Below are positions 1 to 8,312 of a stretch of 64,000 bases of DNA, in pieces. Position numbers and translations under genes: made by a program. Position 1 is the stretch's first letter. The number at the start of each line of letters is the position of its first letter. The stretch spans positions 1 to 64,000 of the forward strand of contig NZ_QYAC01000007.1 in assembly GCF_016758195.1 (NCBI RefSeq), given 5' to 3'. The notes under the pieces were generated by a model, which was not told where the DNA came from, ran no database searches, and saw only the letters and a program-made list of their open reading frames with translations. The stretch comes from Leucobacter chromiireducens subsp. solipictus (GTDB lineage: Bacteria; Actinomycetota; Actinomycetes; Actinomycetales; Microbacteriaceae).

Positions 1-249
1 CATCACGTCATGAAACACCACACCGGGTGGACCCTCACCCAACACGACGCCGGGGAGCTGTCCTGGAAAGACCCGACCGGACGCACATACCAGGACCGGC
101 CACCGAGCCGGGTCAGGTTCGTACCCGTCATCGAACCACCCAACGACGACACACGAAATCGAGCCGGGGGAACATCACCGGGTACGCCGCCACCCGACGG
201 TCACGGGAACTCGGGAACCGCCGACGATTCAGACGACCACCCGTTCTAA
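1..249 (+). CDS. HNH endonuclease / DUF222-family protein, C-terminal fragment
   Basis: The frame is open from the first base of the window and ends at TAA 247-249, so only the last 82 codons are present. The peptide (HHTGWTLTQHDAG, then SWKDPTGRTY and DRPPSRV) resembles the tail that follows the HNH zinc-finger nuclease motif in the abundant actinobacterial DUF222/13E12-repeat proteins. No catalytic residues lie in the visible part. The last 35 residues are a low-complexity Pro/Gly/Asp tail. The ATG at 10 is internal to this frame and probably not a start. The family call rests only on the tail pattern. Confidence 0.6.
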   Translation, partial: HHVMKHHTGWTLTQHDAGELSWKDPTGRTYQDRPPSRVRFVPVIEPPNDDTRNRAGGTSPGTPPPDGHGNSGTADDSDDHPF

Positions 250-331
250 CACGCAGCCGGGCTGGCACGCACGTTCCGGCGTCAACCCGCCCCCAAGCCG
301 GCCACGCTGTGGCACCGTCCTGGACTGCTAT

Positions 332-427
332 CGCCCCGATGCCAGTGCGCCCCGATGCGAGTGCGCCCCGATGCCGGCGCGCGCCGGTGCCAGTGCGCTC
401 CTGCGCCAGTGCGCACCGGTGCTCAGG
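332..427. repeat. 16-bp tandem repeat, six units
   Basis: Six consecutive 16-bp units (332-347, 348-363, 364-379, 380-395, 396-411, 412-427) with consensus CGCCCCGATGCCAGTG; the first three are nearly identical and the later ones diverge. They lie in the gene-free stretch 250-647. I see no convincing gene in the rest of that stretch, only a partial direct repeat of GATCGAAGGCT near 560-585. Confidence 0.8.
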
Positions 428-647
428 GAGTACAGCACGCCCAGGAAATCATGGACTCCGCGGCCTCGGCTGGCCCCCATCAGGCGACGAACGCATGACC
501 CGGTTGTGCGCCGCCGGAAGCTTGGGAGCGCATACCAGCCCACACCGGGGAACCCACGATCGAAGGCTGCAGATCGAAGGCTACAGGTTGGGGGCTTTCG
601 GCCGGGGATTCCGCGCGAGAGCACCGGTGCGAGAGGCCCCGGGCAGC

Positions 648-2330
648 CTATTCCTCCGTGTGGCGGTCGATGTCGTCACGAGACTCAATCAGTTGACGCC
701 GCCGCCAGGACACCAGAAGGGCTGGATCGCCGAGCATCACCGCGGTTGTGCCCGGGATGAATGCTTTCCCCATGGCGCGGAGCATGGTCTCGGCACGGCC
801 TAACGGTGAGGTGCGGGTCGCGAAGGCCGACATCAGGGACTTCGCGGTGCGCGCGGGGTCGTCTCGCTCAAACCACTGGTTGTTCTTCGCGGCGAGCCAG
901 CACAGTGCGACAGCGAGGTTCGCGTCTTTGATGCGCCCCCGGAAGCTGCCCGGGTCGACGAGTGCGAGGCGCTCGAGGAGCCGAGACGCGACCGCGACGA
1001 GCTCTGGGTCCCCGAAGAATTCCCCGCCGACCTCCGTGAGGAGCCTGGCTACCGCGCGCACCTGGTCGCGCGCGTCGTTCCGCATGCCCGCCAGTTTGAG
1101 TGGTTCGCTCGGGAGCGGACGGTCGTCGAGCGATTCGAGTTCTTCCGGCGTTCCGACCTCGGCGATGAGGTAGTCCCGGTACTGGGCCGGAGAGAATTCC
1201 GTGTATTGCCCACCCACCTCGTCGACGGGGGTGAATAGTTCGCCGGGGAACGCACTCGCTGCGGTCGTCTCCGCAATCAGGGCGAGGTAGCCGGGAACGA
1301 AGTACGCGAGCGCCTGGAGGGTCCGCGCCGTGGCCTCCTCCGGGAGGCCCGCTCGCCGATTCGCCCACGGAATCAACGCCATGAGGGCTTCGGGGAACTG
1401 TCGCAAGTACGTCGCGTCCGCCAGGACCTTCCGCGGGATGAGGTCCATGAGGACGCGCTCGACGAACTGGGGACCCCAGCGGAGCGGGTCCCCGCAGCCG
1501 TAGTCCACGTTGAACTCCATCAGGATTCGTGTGTGGTCCCGGAGAAGCTGGCCGTCCGCGCGCTCCGATGCCGTGGAGACGAACTCCGCGAGGAGCGCGC
1601 CGATCTCCTCGGGTGCCCACTCTCGCCGCCCGTAGCCGGCCCCGCCCTCCGGGAGCAGCCGCATCACCCATTCAAGAAGGGGGCGGTGGGACGGCCAGTC
1701 CGGGTCATCGTCTTCCGGGTCGGGGATAGTGGAATCGTGGAGCGCGAGTGCCTCGCGGAGCCGGGCACCGCCATCGGCGAGCGTCAGCTCGGTGAGCGTG
1801 GTCGGAGGAGCGGGCGCCGCGGCGATGTCCGCGAAAAGGGCATCCAGCGGCGCCTCGAGCGGATACGCCGATTCCAGGGTCGGAAGCCCGTGGAGGGCGA
1901 TGGGAGCGGCGATCGTGAAGACGTGGTCGCCGAGCAACAGCTCGACGAGCAGCGTTTCTTCCGCCCCGTACACGTCGCCGGCAGCCGCCACCCTGACGGG
2001 CCGCAGCTCGGCGAGTTGACCGAGCCACGCCGGTTCGGTGGCGGCGGGGAGGCCGAGCGCGCTTCGTCGCCGCAGCACGTCATCGCCCAGCATCACCGAC
2101 CACACGCTGAGCACGGCATCAAGTTCAGGCGCGCGATGCTCACCGAACATGTGGATCAGCTCGAGGAGCGTCGTTCGGGGCGCGCGTACGCCCACCAGGT
2201 GGCCGAGCGGTTGTGGGGTGGCGGATGCCGCAAGCGCGCTCGCGAGTGCGAGCAACGGGACGGGTGACGGCGCGGACCGCGCGCTCGCGAGGTCACGCAG
2301 CAGCGGAGGGGGCGGTCCGAAATCGGTCAT
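648..2330 (-). CDS. Conserved-looking hypothetical protein, 560 aa
   Basis: I do not recognise the family. The protein is soluble-looking (no signal peptide or clear membrane segment), acidic, and rich in Leu/Ala helices. It has a distinctive central segment (YGRREWAPEEIGALLAEF, then MEFNVDYGCGDPLRWGP) and a C-terminal alpha-helical half. The frame is open further upstream, but ATG at 2330 (MTDFGPPPPLL) is preferred because a TACCTT hexamer ends exactly 6 nt before it, the spacing of a leaderless promoter. The upstream extension would overlap the neighbouring lipoate ligase. It lies downstream of, and co-oriented with, the ligase gene. Function unknown. Confidence 0.75.
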   Translation of the reverse strand: MTDFGPPPPLLRDLASARSAPSPVPLLALASALAASATPQPLGHLVGVRAPRTTLLELIHMFGEHRAPELDAVLSVWSVMLGDDVLRRRSALGLPAATEPAWLGQLAELRPVRVAAAGDVYGAEETLLVELLLGDHVFTIAAPIALHGLPTLESAYPLEAPLDALFADIAAAPAPPTTLTELTLADGGARLREALALHDSTIPDPEDDDPDWPSHRPLLEWVMRLLPEGGAGYGRREWAPEEIGALLAEFVSTASERADGQLLRDHTRILMEFNVDYGCGDPLRWGPQFVERVLMDLIPRKVLADATYLRQFPEALMALIPWANRRAGLPEEATARTLQALAYFVPGYLALIAETTAASAFPGELFTPVDEVGGQYTEFSPAQYRDYLIAEVGTPEELESLDDRPLPSEPLKLAGMRNDARDQVRAVARLLTEVGGEFFGDPELVAVASRLLERLALVDPGSFRGRIKDANLAVALCWLAAKNNQWFERDDPARTAKSLMSAFATRTSPLGRAETMLRAMGKAFIPGTTAVMLGDPALLVSWRRRQLIESRDDIDRHTEE

Positions 2331-2336
2331 ACGGTC

Positions 2337-2342
2337 AAGGTA
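2337..2342 (-). promoter_or_regulatory. Leaderless -10 element (TACCTT) for the 560-aa hypothetical
   Basis: Hexamer TACCTT on the minus strand, 6 nt from the ATG at 2330; no ribosome binding site is visible. Confidence 0.45.
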
Positions 2343-2383
2343 CTGGCCTCGGCCGAGTGGGGGATGAGTTATCCACAGGGAGC

Positions 2384-3439
2384 TTACGGTACCCGGCGTA
2401 GCCACGCTTCCGTGTTGAACTTCTGCGCGACGAGCAGTTCGGCGGCATCCCACTCACCCTCCGTGACCTCGCCGTCGGTGCCGCCGTGCCGGCGCTTGAA
2501 CACCTCAATCATCTTCTCGATGATCGCCTCCCGCGTCAGCCCGGTCTGGCTGCGCAGCGGATCGACGCGCTTCTGCGCGCTCGTGGTGCCCTTGTCGGAG
2601 AGCTTCTCGCGCCCGATCCGGAGCACCTCGGTCATGGCACCGGCGTCCATGTCGTAGGCCATCGTGACGTGATGGAGGACCGCGCCGGATCCGAGGCGCT
2701 TCTGCGCCGCCCCGCCGATCTTGCCGTGCGGGCTCGTGATGTCGTTGAGTGGCTTGTACTGGGCGTTGATGCCGAGCGCCTGGAGCGCCTCGAGCACCCA
2801 CTCGTCGAGGTACGCGTAGGAGTCCGCAAAACTCATGCCGCGGACCAGCTCGCCCGGCACGTAGAGCGCGTAGGTGATGCTCGCCGCGGGTTCCATATAC
2901 ATGGCACCGCCACCCGAGATCCGGCGCACGATCTGTGCGCCGTGCGCAGCTGCCTGCTCCTCGTCGACCTCGTTGCGGACGGACTGGAAGCTGCCGATCA
3001 CCACGGCGGGCTCGTTCCACTCCCAGATCCGCAGCGTGGGACCGCGGAGGCCTTCGCCGACCGCGGTGGTGAGGACCTCGTCCAGCGCCGCGTTCATCAT
3101 GGGGGTGACGGGCGGCTCGTGCAGGATCTGCCAGTCGTAGTCGCGCCAGTGGGCCGCCCCGGTGATGGCGCGGCGGATCGCGATTCCGACCGAGTCGGGC
3201 GTGAAGCCGAGGAGATGCACCTCGCTCGGGAGGGCCTGCTGGATCGCCTCCCCGAACTCCTCAATCGTGCCGTTGGGGCTCAGGCCCTCGACCGCCTCGT
3301 TGATGCAGCCGAGCGCGTCGTCCGGTTCGAGGAAGAAATCGCCCGAGAGTCGGAAATCGCTGATCCGGCCGTCGAGCACGTCGAAGTCGACTACGACGAG
3401 CTTGCCGCCGGGTACCTTGTATTCGCCGTGCATGGTCAT
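2384..3439 (-). CDS. lplA: Lipoate-protein ligase A family
   Basis: ATP-dependent attachment of lipoate to E2/GcvH lipoyl domains. About 100 N-terminal residues resemble the small lipoate-ligase accessory domain that bacterial LplA usually carries at the C-terminus (KVPGGKLVVVDFD). The catalytic BPL/LplA domain follows, with RRISGGGAMY at residues 172-181 (the RRxSGGG(A/T)VxH signature) and the lysine loop HGKIGGAAQ with K240. The His usually ending the first signature is replaced by Met-Glu (MYMEP), as in some octanoyl/lipoyl-transferase relatives. ATG 3439 is supported by TACGCT ending 6 nt upstream; an in-frame ATG lies at 3433. An octanoyltransferase or amidotransferase role (LipM/LipL-like) cannot be excluded. 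Confidence 0.88.
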   Translation of the reverse strand: MTMHGEYKVPGGKLVVVDFDVLDGRISDFRLSGDFFLEPDDALGCINEAVEGLSPNGTIEEFGEAIQQALPSEVHLLGFTPDSVGIAIRRAITGAAHWRDYDWQILHEPPVTPMMNAALDEVLTTAVGEGLRGPTLRIWEWNEPAVVIGSFQSVRNEVDEEQAAAHGAQIVRRISGGGAMYMEPAASITYALYVPGELVRGMSFADSYAYLDEWVLEALQALGINAQYKPLNDITSPHGKIGGAAQKRLGSGAVLHHVTMAYDMDAGAMTEVLRIGREKLSDKGTTSAQKRVDPLRSQTGLTREAIIEKMIEVFKRRHGGTDGEVTEGEWDAAELLVAQKFNTEAWLRRVP

Positions 3440-3445
3440 AGTCTC

Positions 3446-3451
3446 AGCGTA
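3446..3451 (-). promoter_or_regulatory. Leaderless -10 element (TACGCT) for lplA
   Basis: TACGCT on the minus strand with a 6-nt gap to ATG 3439. Confidence 0.5.
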
Positions 3452-3503
3452 CGCCTCCGAGGCGAATTCGGGGAGAGGCGCGTGCGCGTCACGGGGCGCG
3501 CGG

Positions 3504-4373
3504 TTACTCCGTGGAGACGCGTTCGAGCATCCAGGTGGTCACGTCTGCGATGACCTCGTCGCGATTCGTCTCGTTGAGGATCTCGTGCCGCGCGCCGGGG
3601 TAGATCTTGACCGAGACATCGCGCAGGCCGCGAGCGCGATACGCGGCGGCGAGTCGCTGCAGGCCGTCGCCCCGGCTGAGGGGGTCTTCCGCGCCCGCCA
3701 CGATCAGGATCGGGAACTGGGCGGGGATGCCGGGACCGGGCTTGCCGAAGAGGCGCAGGCCGTCGGCCACCCCGAAGAGTTTGAGGATGTCCGCCTCGAA
3801 GCAGAGCGGGTCCGCGATGAACCGGTCGACCCGCTCGGGATCCCGGCTCAGCCACTCGAATCCGTTCGCGTCGGGGCCCGCCCACCGGGCATTGAGGTCG
3901 CCGCTCTCCATGAAGCGCGGCGTGCGGAACGCGGAGCCGGAGAGGACGAGCGCGTCCCACAGGAGCGGCCGCGCGTTGAGGATGCGCTGCGCCATGAGGG
4001 ATCCCCAGGAGTGGGCGAACATCACGACGGGCACGTCGGGGTAGCGCTCGCGCGCGATCCCGGTGAGCTGCGCGATGGCGTCCTCGGTGGCTTGGAGGCC
4101 GCCCGGCCCGAGCTTGCCGAGGCGCGCCAGCTCCCCGCCGTGCTGGCGGCGACCGGTCTCGCCGTGGCCGCGGTGGTCGTCGGCGAACACGGCGAAGCCC
4201 GCGCCGGTGAGGTGCTGCGCAAACTCGGCGTAGCGGGCCGAGTGGTCGCCGATCCCGTGCGCGATCTGCACGACGGCGATCGGCTCGGCCACGGGCCACT
4301 CGGTGGCCGAGATCTCGACGCGGTGGGCGTCAACGTAGCTGAACTCGCGGGGGGCCGTCGGTGCGCTGCTCAT
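3504..4373 (-). CDS. Alpha/beta hydrolase, monoacylglycerol lipase / serine aminopeptidase S33-like
   Basis: A 289-aa cytoplasmic hydrolase. Visible motifs are the oxyanion HG at residues 39-40 (IAHGIGDHSARY, typical of monoglyceride lipases and lysophospholipases), FADDHRGHGETG, nucleophile elbow FAHSWGS with Ser122, a late acid in AGAEDPLS, and catalytic His in PGARHEIL. It probably hydrolyses a lipid ester such as monoacylglycerol or lysophospholipid. ATG 4373 (MSSAPTAPREF) was chosen over an upstream ATG because CACAAT ends 6 nt before it. It is transcribed toward lplA, with a 64-nt gap. Confidence 0.85.
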   Translation of the reverse strand: MSSAPTAPREFSYVDAHRVEISATEWPVAEPIAVVQIAHGIGDHSARYAEFAQHLTGAGFAVFADDHRGHGETGRRQHGGELARLGKLGPGGLQATEDAIAQLTGIARERYPDVPVVMFAHSWGSLMAQRILNARPLLWDALVLSGSAFRTPRFMESGDLNARWAGPDANGFEWLSRDPERVDRFIADPLCFEADILKLFGVADGLRLFGKPGPGIPAQFPILIVAGAEDPLSRGDGLQRLAAAYRARGLRDVSVKIYPGARHEILNETNRDEVIADVTTWMLERVSTE

Positions 4374-4379
4374 TGCCCT

Positions 4380-4385
4380 ATTGTG
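4380..4385 (-). promoter_or_regulatory. Leaderless -10 element (CACAAT) for the alpha/beta hydrolase
   Basis: CACAAT on the minus strand, 6 nt from ATG 4373. Confidence 0.4.
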
Positions 4386-4434
4386 TCGGGTCCGGCTGAG
4401 CAGCGCCACCGAGGGGAGCGCCACGCGGGCAGTG

Positions 4435-4460
4435 CTGGCGGGCGGCGAGGCGCCCGCCAG
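4435..4460 (-). terminator. GC-rich hairpin downstream of the YtcJ-like amidohydrolase
   Basis: Perfect 10-bp arms CTGGCGGGCG / CGCCCGCCAG with a 6-nt loop, 10 nt beyond the amidohydrolase stop. No clear U-tract, as is common for actinobacterial terminators. Confidence 0.6.
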
Positions 4461-4469
4461 GCGGGGTCG

Positions 4470-6143
4470 TTACGCCTCGCGGCGGTGTGCGACGTCGCCA
4501 TCGACGAGGGTGAGCGCCGCGCCGGATCCGAGCAGCGCTTCGGGGGCGCCGGCGAGGGGATCCACCGCCCACACGGCGACGTTGGCGCGCGCTCCGGTGG
4601 CGATCCGGCCGAACTCGTGCTCGCGTCGCGTGGCTGTGGCCGCCCCGAGCGTGAGCGCTTCGAGCGCCTGCGCGGGCGTGAACACGCGTTCGGGCTGGTA
4701 CGGGGCGCGGCTGCGGTCGAGTGCCGACGCCGCGGTGAGCGCGATGAACAGGTTGTCCGGCGCGAAGTGCGGGGCCGTGGGCGCGTCCGTGCCGAGGGCG
4801 AGGAGCACCCCGGCCGCACGGAACTTGTGCCACGGGAAGCCGGTGTGGGCGCGCTCGTCACCGAGTACAGCCTGCCAGTTGTCAAGCACCGCGGGATCGC
4901 AGTGCACCGGCTGCATCGACGCGGTGACCCCCAGGGCGGCCATTCGGGCGATGGTGTCGTCCGCCACCGACTCGAGGTGCTCGACCCGGGGGCGGCGGTC
5001 GGCGCGGGCCCCGTTCACGCGGACGCACTCCTGCACCATGTCGAGGGCGATGGTGCTCGCCTCGTCGCCGATGGCGTGGAGGGCGAGCTGCAGGCCCGCC
5101 GCGTCGGCGGCGACGGCGACGGGCAGCGCGAACTCCCGCTCCCAGATCGGCCCGGGCAGCGCCCCGTTGGCGTACGGCGCGCGCATGGTGGCGGTGCACG
5201 CGTCGATCACGCCGTCGAGGATGAACTTGACGCCAACAATCTGCAGCCACTGGGTGCCGAACTCCGCGGCGAGCTCGTCCCGCGCCTGGGCGATGCGCGC
5301 GATCTGCGCCACGTCGGCGGCCACGTCCCCGGACGCGGTGAGCAGCCAGTGCGCGGTGATGGGGAAGGGGAGTCGCCCGTCCCGCGCAAGCCGGCGGCGG
5401 TACGTCGCGAGCTCGGCCTCGCCGAATGACATCTCGGTGGCGGCCGTGACCCCGGTCTCCAGGTAGGCGTCGAAGGCGGCGGAGAGGTAGCGATCCTGGT
5501 CGGCCTCGCTGCGAACGGAGTCCAAGTACCCCCACGCGAAGTGCATGGCCGCGGTCTCGAGCAAGAACCCGGTCGCGTTGCCCTCGGCGTCGCGCACGAT
5601 CTCGCCGCCCACGGGGTTCGGGGTGTCGCGGGTGATGCCCATCGCCTCGAGCGCGGCCGTGTTCACCCACACCGAGTGCAGGTCGTTGGCGTCGAGGATC
5701 ACGGGAACGTCGGAAATGACCGCGTCGATGACCGCCGCGGTCGGGCGCTCGCCGTTGGGAAAAATATCGAACATCCAACTGGTGCCGAGAATCCGCGGAG
5801 CGTCCGGGGCGGCCTGACGGGCGGCGGCGAGCCGCTCCTGAACCTCCGTGAGGGAGGCGGCGTCGCGCAGCTGAACCTTTGCGAGCGACTCGCCGAGCAT
5901 CAGCATGTGGGCGTGCCCCTCGACGATGCCGGGCGTCACCACGGCGCCGCCGAGCGACACCTCGGTGACCTCGGAGGCGCCATCGGTGCGGTCGGCACCA
6001 TCGGCGCCCGCCGCACGGCGCACCGCCGCCAGCTCACCGGCGGCGAGCACGCGCCCGTCGCGAACGGCGAAGCTCTCGCGCGGAGACACCGCGGCGTCCC
6101 CGGTGAAGACGGTGGCGTCGCGGTAGATGGTGGTGACGGACAT
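4470..6143 (-). CDS. YtcJ-like amidohydrolase (amidohydrolase 3 family)
   Basis: A 557-aa TIM-barrel metal hydrolase. The N-terminal beta-sandwich (DATVFTGD, then SFAVRDGRVLAAG) leads into the metal-binding GHAHM (HxH). Later come LALHAIGDEA, RVEHLE and LALGTDAPTAP, which supply the remaining His and Asp ligands; the C-terminus ends VDGDV. Natural substrates of YtcJ relatives are mostly unknown (N-acyl amino acids, formamides and cyclic amides have been reported). The true start is ATG 6143 (MSVTTIYRD), preceded by AGGAAAGCGAG; the frame continues upstream only because it runs antisense through the transporter. The neighbouring MFS gene has the same orientation with a 104-nt gap, so they may be co-transcribed. 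Confidence 0.85.
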   Translation of the reverse strand: MSVTTIYRDATVFTGDAAVSPRESFAVRDGRVLAAGELAAVRRAAGADGADRTDGASEVTEVSLGGAVVTPGIVEGHAHMLMLGESLAKVQLRDAASLTEVQERLAAARQAAPDAPRILGTSWMFDIFPNGERPTAAVIDAVISDVPVILDANDLHSVWVNTAALEAMGITRDTPNPVGGEIVRDAEGNATGFLLETAAMHFAWGYLDSVRSEADQDRYLSAAFDAYLETGVTAATEMSFGEAELATYRRRLARDGRLPFPITAHWLLTASGDVAADVAQIARIAQARDELAAEFGTQWLQIVGVKFILDGVIDACTATMRAPYANGALPGPIWEREFALPVAVAADAAGLQLALHAIGDEASTIALDMVQECVRVNGARADRRPRVEHLESVADDTIARMAALGVTASMQPVHCDPAVLDNWQAVLGDERAHTGFPWHKFRAAGVLLALGTDAPTAPHFAPDNLFIALTAASALDRSRAPYQPERVFTPAQALEALTLGAATATRREHEFGRIATGARANVAVWAVDPLAGAPEALLGSGAALTLVDGDVAHRREA

Positions 6144-6247
6144 GAGGCTCGCTTTCCTGGGCTGCGCTGGGGTGACTGAATGGAGGCTGGTGTGGCGGAT
6201 CGGGCCGGCCGGCCGGTGCCCTGCCACGCAGGCCCCGTCATTCGATG

Positions 6248-7543
6248 CTAGGGGGCTGGGGTGGGAGGTGCGGCGTCCACGGACGCGGCACCCACGGACG
6301 CGGCGGGCGCGGGCGCGGTCGCTGCCCGCGCCAGCGCGCGTTCGGCGCCGACGGAGACGCGCGCGATGAGCACGGTGGGGACGATCACCACGAAGCTGAT
6401 GACGCCCATGATGAGCGCGAAGCCGGTCACGCCCAACTGGGCGATGAGCGCGCCGCCGATCAGCGGCGCGAAGCTGGACCCCACGAGGTATGCGCCGAGG
6501 AGCGGGCCGGACCAGCGGCCGCGCGCGTCGAGTCCGGCGGCGGTCGCGATGAAGAGGGCAAACGCGAAGGCGTAGATCGTGTTGATCGCGATGATGAGCC
6601 CGGCGAGCAGCGCGGGGCTGTCCGCGAAGCCCAGCCAGATCTTCAGTGCCCCGCCCAGGCCGAGGGCGATCGCGAGGGGGACGGCGCGGCCGATCCGCGC
6701 GCCGAAGATCGTGACGGCGAGCATCCCGAGGATCCCGCCGGCGGCCGCAATGCTGAGCGCGAATCCGAGACTCTGCTCGCCGATGCCCACGGTCTCGCCG
6801 AGCACGGGCGCCATGGTCCAGATGGCGTCCTCGCTTGTTCCCCAGAGCGGGAACACGATGAGCACGGCGATGCCGGCGAGGGTGATGCGCCGCGGCTCCG
6901 CGATCTGCAGGCTCGTGGTCACGTCGACCGGGGCGGCGTGCTCGGGGGCGTCGGGTAGCCAGAGCGCGAGGGCGAGACCCGCGAGCGAGATCAGCGCGAG
7001 TGTGCCGAACACGCTGCCCTGCGTGATCCCGATGACGGGGATCACCGCGAGGATCACCGTGATCAGGATGCGGTTGACGAGACCGCTCGTGGCGGACACG
7101 CGGTTGGGGTTGCGGAGCGCGGCGAGCGCGGCACCGGAGGTGGAGATCGCGGCCCCGACGCCAGCGCCGCCGAGGATGAGCCCGACGGTCGCGAGCGTGG
7201 GGTTCGGGATGAGGGCGGCCGTCCCGAACGCGACGACGGCGAGGACGAGCCCGATCGCGGCGAGGCGGCGCCGGGCCGGGCCGGCTGCCAGGCGGGAGGT
7301 GCCCAGGCCGACGACGGCGGAGGCGAGGAGCGCCCACGTCAGGATGTTGCCGCTCGCGATGACGTCGAAGCCGAGGTGACCGAGCGCGGTCATGATGAAC
7401 GGTGCGAGGTTCGCCATCATCAGGCTGGCGAGGGCGATGATAAACGTCGCGCTGCCGTTGCGAAGGGTGAGGGGGTGGCGCGGATCGCCTTCGAGAAGCG
7501 GGGCGGCGCCCGGGGTGGCGGGGCGCGAGGCGGTGGTGTTCAC
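6248..7543 (-). CDS. MFS transporter, probable drug or metabolite efflux pump
   Basis: A 431-aa membrane protein with about twelve hydrophobic segments (for example FIIALASLMMANLAPFIM and VGLILGGAGVGAAIS), split by a hydrophilic central loop near WLPDAPEHAAP, the usual 6+6 MFS arrangement. The start is GTG 7543, with GGAG upstream on the minus strand. The ORF remains open far upstream antisense to tetR, so a longer protein is unlikely. It is divergent from the tetR gene with a palindrome between them, so it is probably repressed by that regulator. The C-terminal tail is Ala/Pro-rich. Substrate unknown. Confidence 0.85.
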   Translation of the reverse strand: MNTTASRPATPGAAPLLEGDPRHPLTLRNGSATFIIALASLMMANLAPFIMTALGHLGFDVIASGNILTWALLASAVVGLGTSRLAAGPARRRLAAIGLVLAVVAFGTAALIPNPTLATVGLILGGAGVGAAISTSGAALAALRNPNRVSATSGLVNRILITVILAVIPVIGITQGSVFGTLALISLAGLALALWLPDAPEHAAPVDVTTSLQIAEPRRITLAGIAVLIVFPLWGTSEDAIWTMAPVLGETVGIGEQSLGFALSIAAAGGILGMLAVTIFGARIGRAVPLAIALGLGGALKIWLGFADSPALLAGLIIAINTIYAFAFALFIATAAGLDARGRWSGPLLGAYLVGSSFAPLIGGALIAQLGVTGFALIMGVISFVVIVPTVLIARVSVGAERALARAATAPAPAASVGAASVDAAPPTPAP

Positions 7544-7589
7544 AGGGCTCTTCTCCGACGGCTCTGGCGGGTGCGGCCCGAGGCCGCGA

Positions 7590-7612
7590 TTAACCGAAAC
7601 GGTTTCGATTAA
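7590..7612. promoter_or_regulatory. TetR operator palindrome between MFS gene and tetR
   Basis: A 23-bp inverted repeat: arms CGAAAC / GTTTCG around a central G, flanked by TTAAC and ATTAA (four of five outer bases also pair). It sits 47 bp upstream of the MFS GTG and 61 bp before the tetR GTG, the standard place for a dual-control TetR operator. Confidence 0.75.
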
Positions 7613-7672
7613 CTGAGATTCATCGTGCCTCCTGTGAGAGGATCTGTCAAGCACACCCACCGAAGGAGTCCC

Positions 7673-8290
7673 GTGGCGAGACCGCGCACCGTTCTGCTCA
7701 GCCGAGAGATCATCGGCCGGGCGGCGATCGATCACGTCGCCGCGGGCCATGAACTCCAGCTGGTGCCGCTCGCCAAGCGGCTCGGGGTGAGCGTGTCCTC
7801 GCTCTACCACCACGTCGACGGGCGCGACGGCGTGATCCGGGCCATGCGCGCGGTGCTGGTCGAGCGCTACGTCGCGGCGGCACCGGACCTCCCGGACGGG
7901 AGCGGCTGGGAGCAGCGGATCCGCAGCGAGGTTGAGCTGACCTGGCGCATGTACGCCGACCACCCGGCCGTGCTGCAGCTCATGCTCACCGTCGTGATCG
8001 ACGAGCCCGACGTGCTCCGCTTCTACAGCGCCATCGCGGCCGCCCTCGGCGACGCTGGCCTCCCGGAGGAGGAGCTGTTGACGACGATCGAGGTGATCGA
8101 CGCGTTCACGTTTGGCGCGGCGCTCGACGCACTCTCGCCCGAGGCGATCCTCGACGCGGATCACACGGGGCCCGAACTCGGGGCGCTGATCCGGCGACAT
8201 CCGGTCGGTGCGGAGCGGAATCGCCGCGTGTTCGAGCGCGGCCTGGACTTCGTGATCGCGGGCGTGCGGTCGCGGTTGCCCGGGGCGTAG
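7673..8290 (+). CDS. TetR-family transcriptional regulator
   Basis: A 205-aa regulator. The N-terminal HTH is visible in LSREIIGRAAIDHVAAGHEL and RLGVSVSSLYHHVDGRDG (the SLYHHV recognition helix is typical of the TetR_C_1 subgroup). The C-terminal ligand domain is helical, with WRMYADHPAVLQLML. GTG 7673 is chosen because AAGGAG precedes it; an alternative in-frame start at 7625 would place the start close to the operator. It is divergent from the MFS pump and likely represses it until an inducer binds. Confidence 0.87.
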   Translation: MARPRTVLLSREIIGRAAIDHVAAGHELQLVPLAKRLGVSVSSLYHHVDGRDGVIRAMRAVLVERYVAAAPDLPDGSGWEQRIRSEVELTWRMYADHPAVLQLMLTVVIDEPDVLRFYSAIAAALGDAGLPEEELLTTIEVIDAFTFGAALDALSPEAILDADHTGPELGALIRRHPVGAERNRRVFERGLDFVIAGVRSRLPGA

Positions 8291-8300
8291 CCACCTCGCC

Positions 8301-8306
8301 TACACT
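8301..8306 (+). promoter_or_regulatory. Leaderless -10 element (TACACT)
   Basis: TACACT followed by six bases and the GTG at 8313; no Shine-Dalgarno sequence is present between them. Confidence 0.5.
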
Positions 8307-8312
8307 GGGGGC

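Noticed and set aside
332-427. CRISPR array
   Set aside because: The 16-bp units are directly adjacent with no spacers and no cas genes are nearby.
3162-5429. 755-aa plus-strand ORF
   Set aside because: Antisense to two well-supported genes, with composition of a shadow frame.
4470-7337. A single 955-aa ORF on the minus strand
   Set aside because: Its first ~400 residues are an Arg/Pro-rich antisense-like frame through the MFS gene; the real amidohydrolase begins at ATG 6143.
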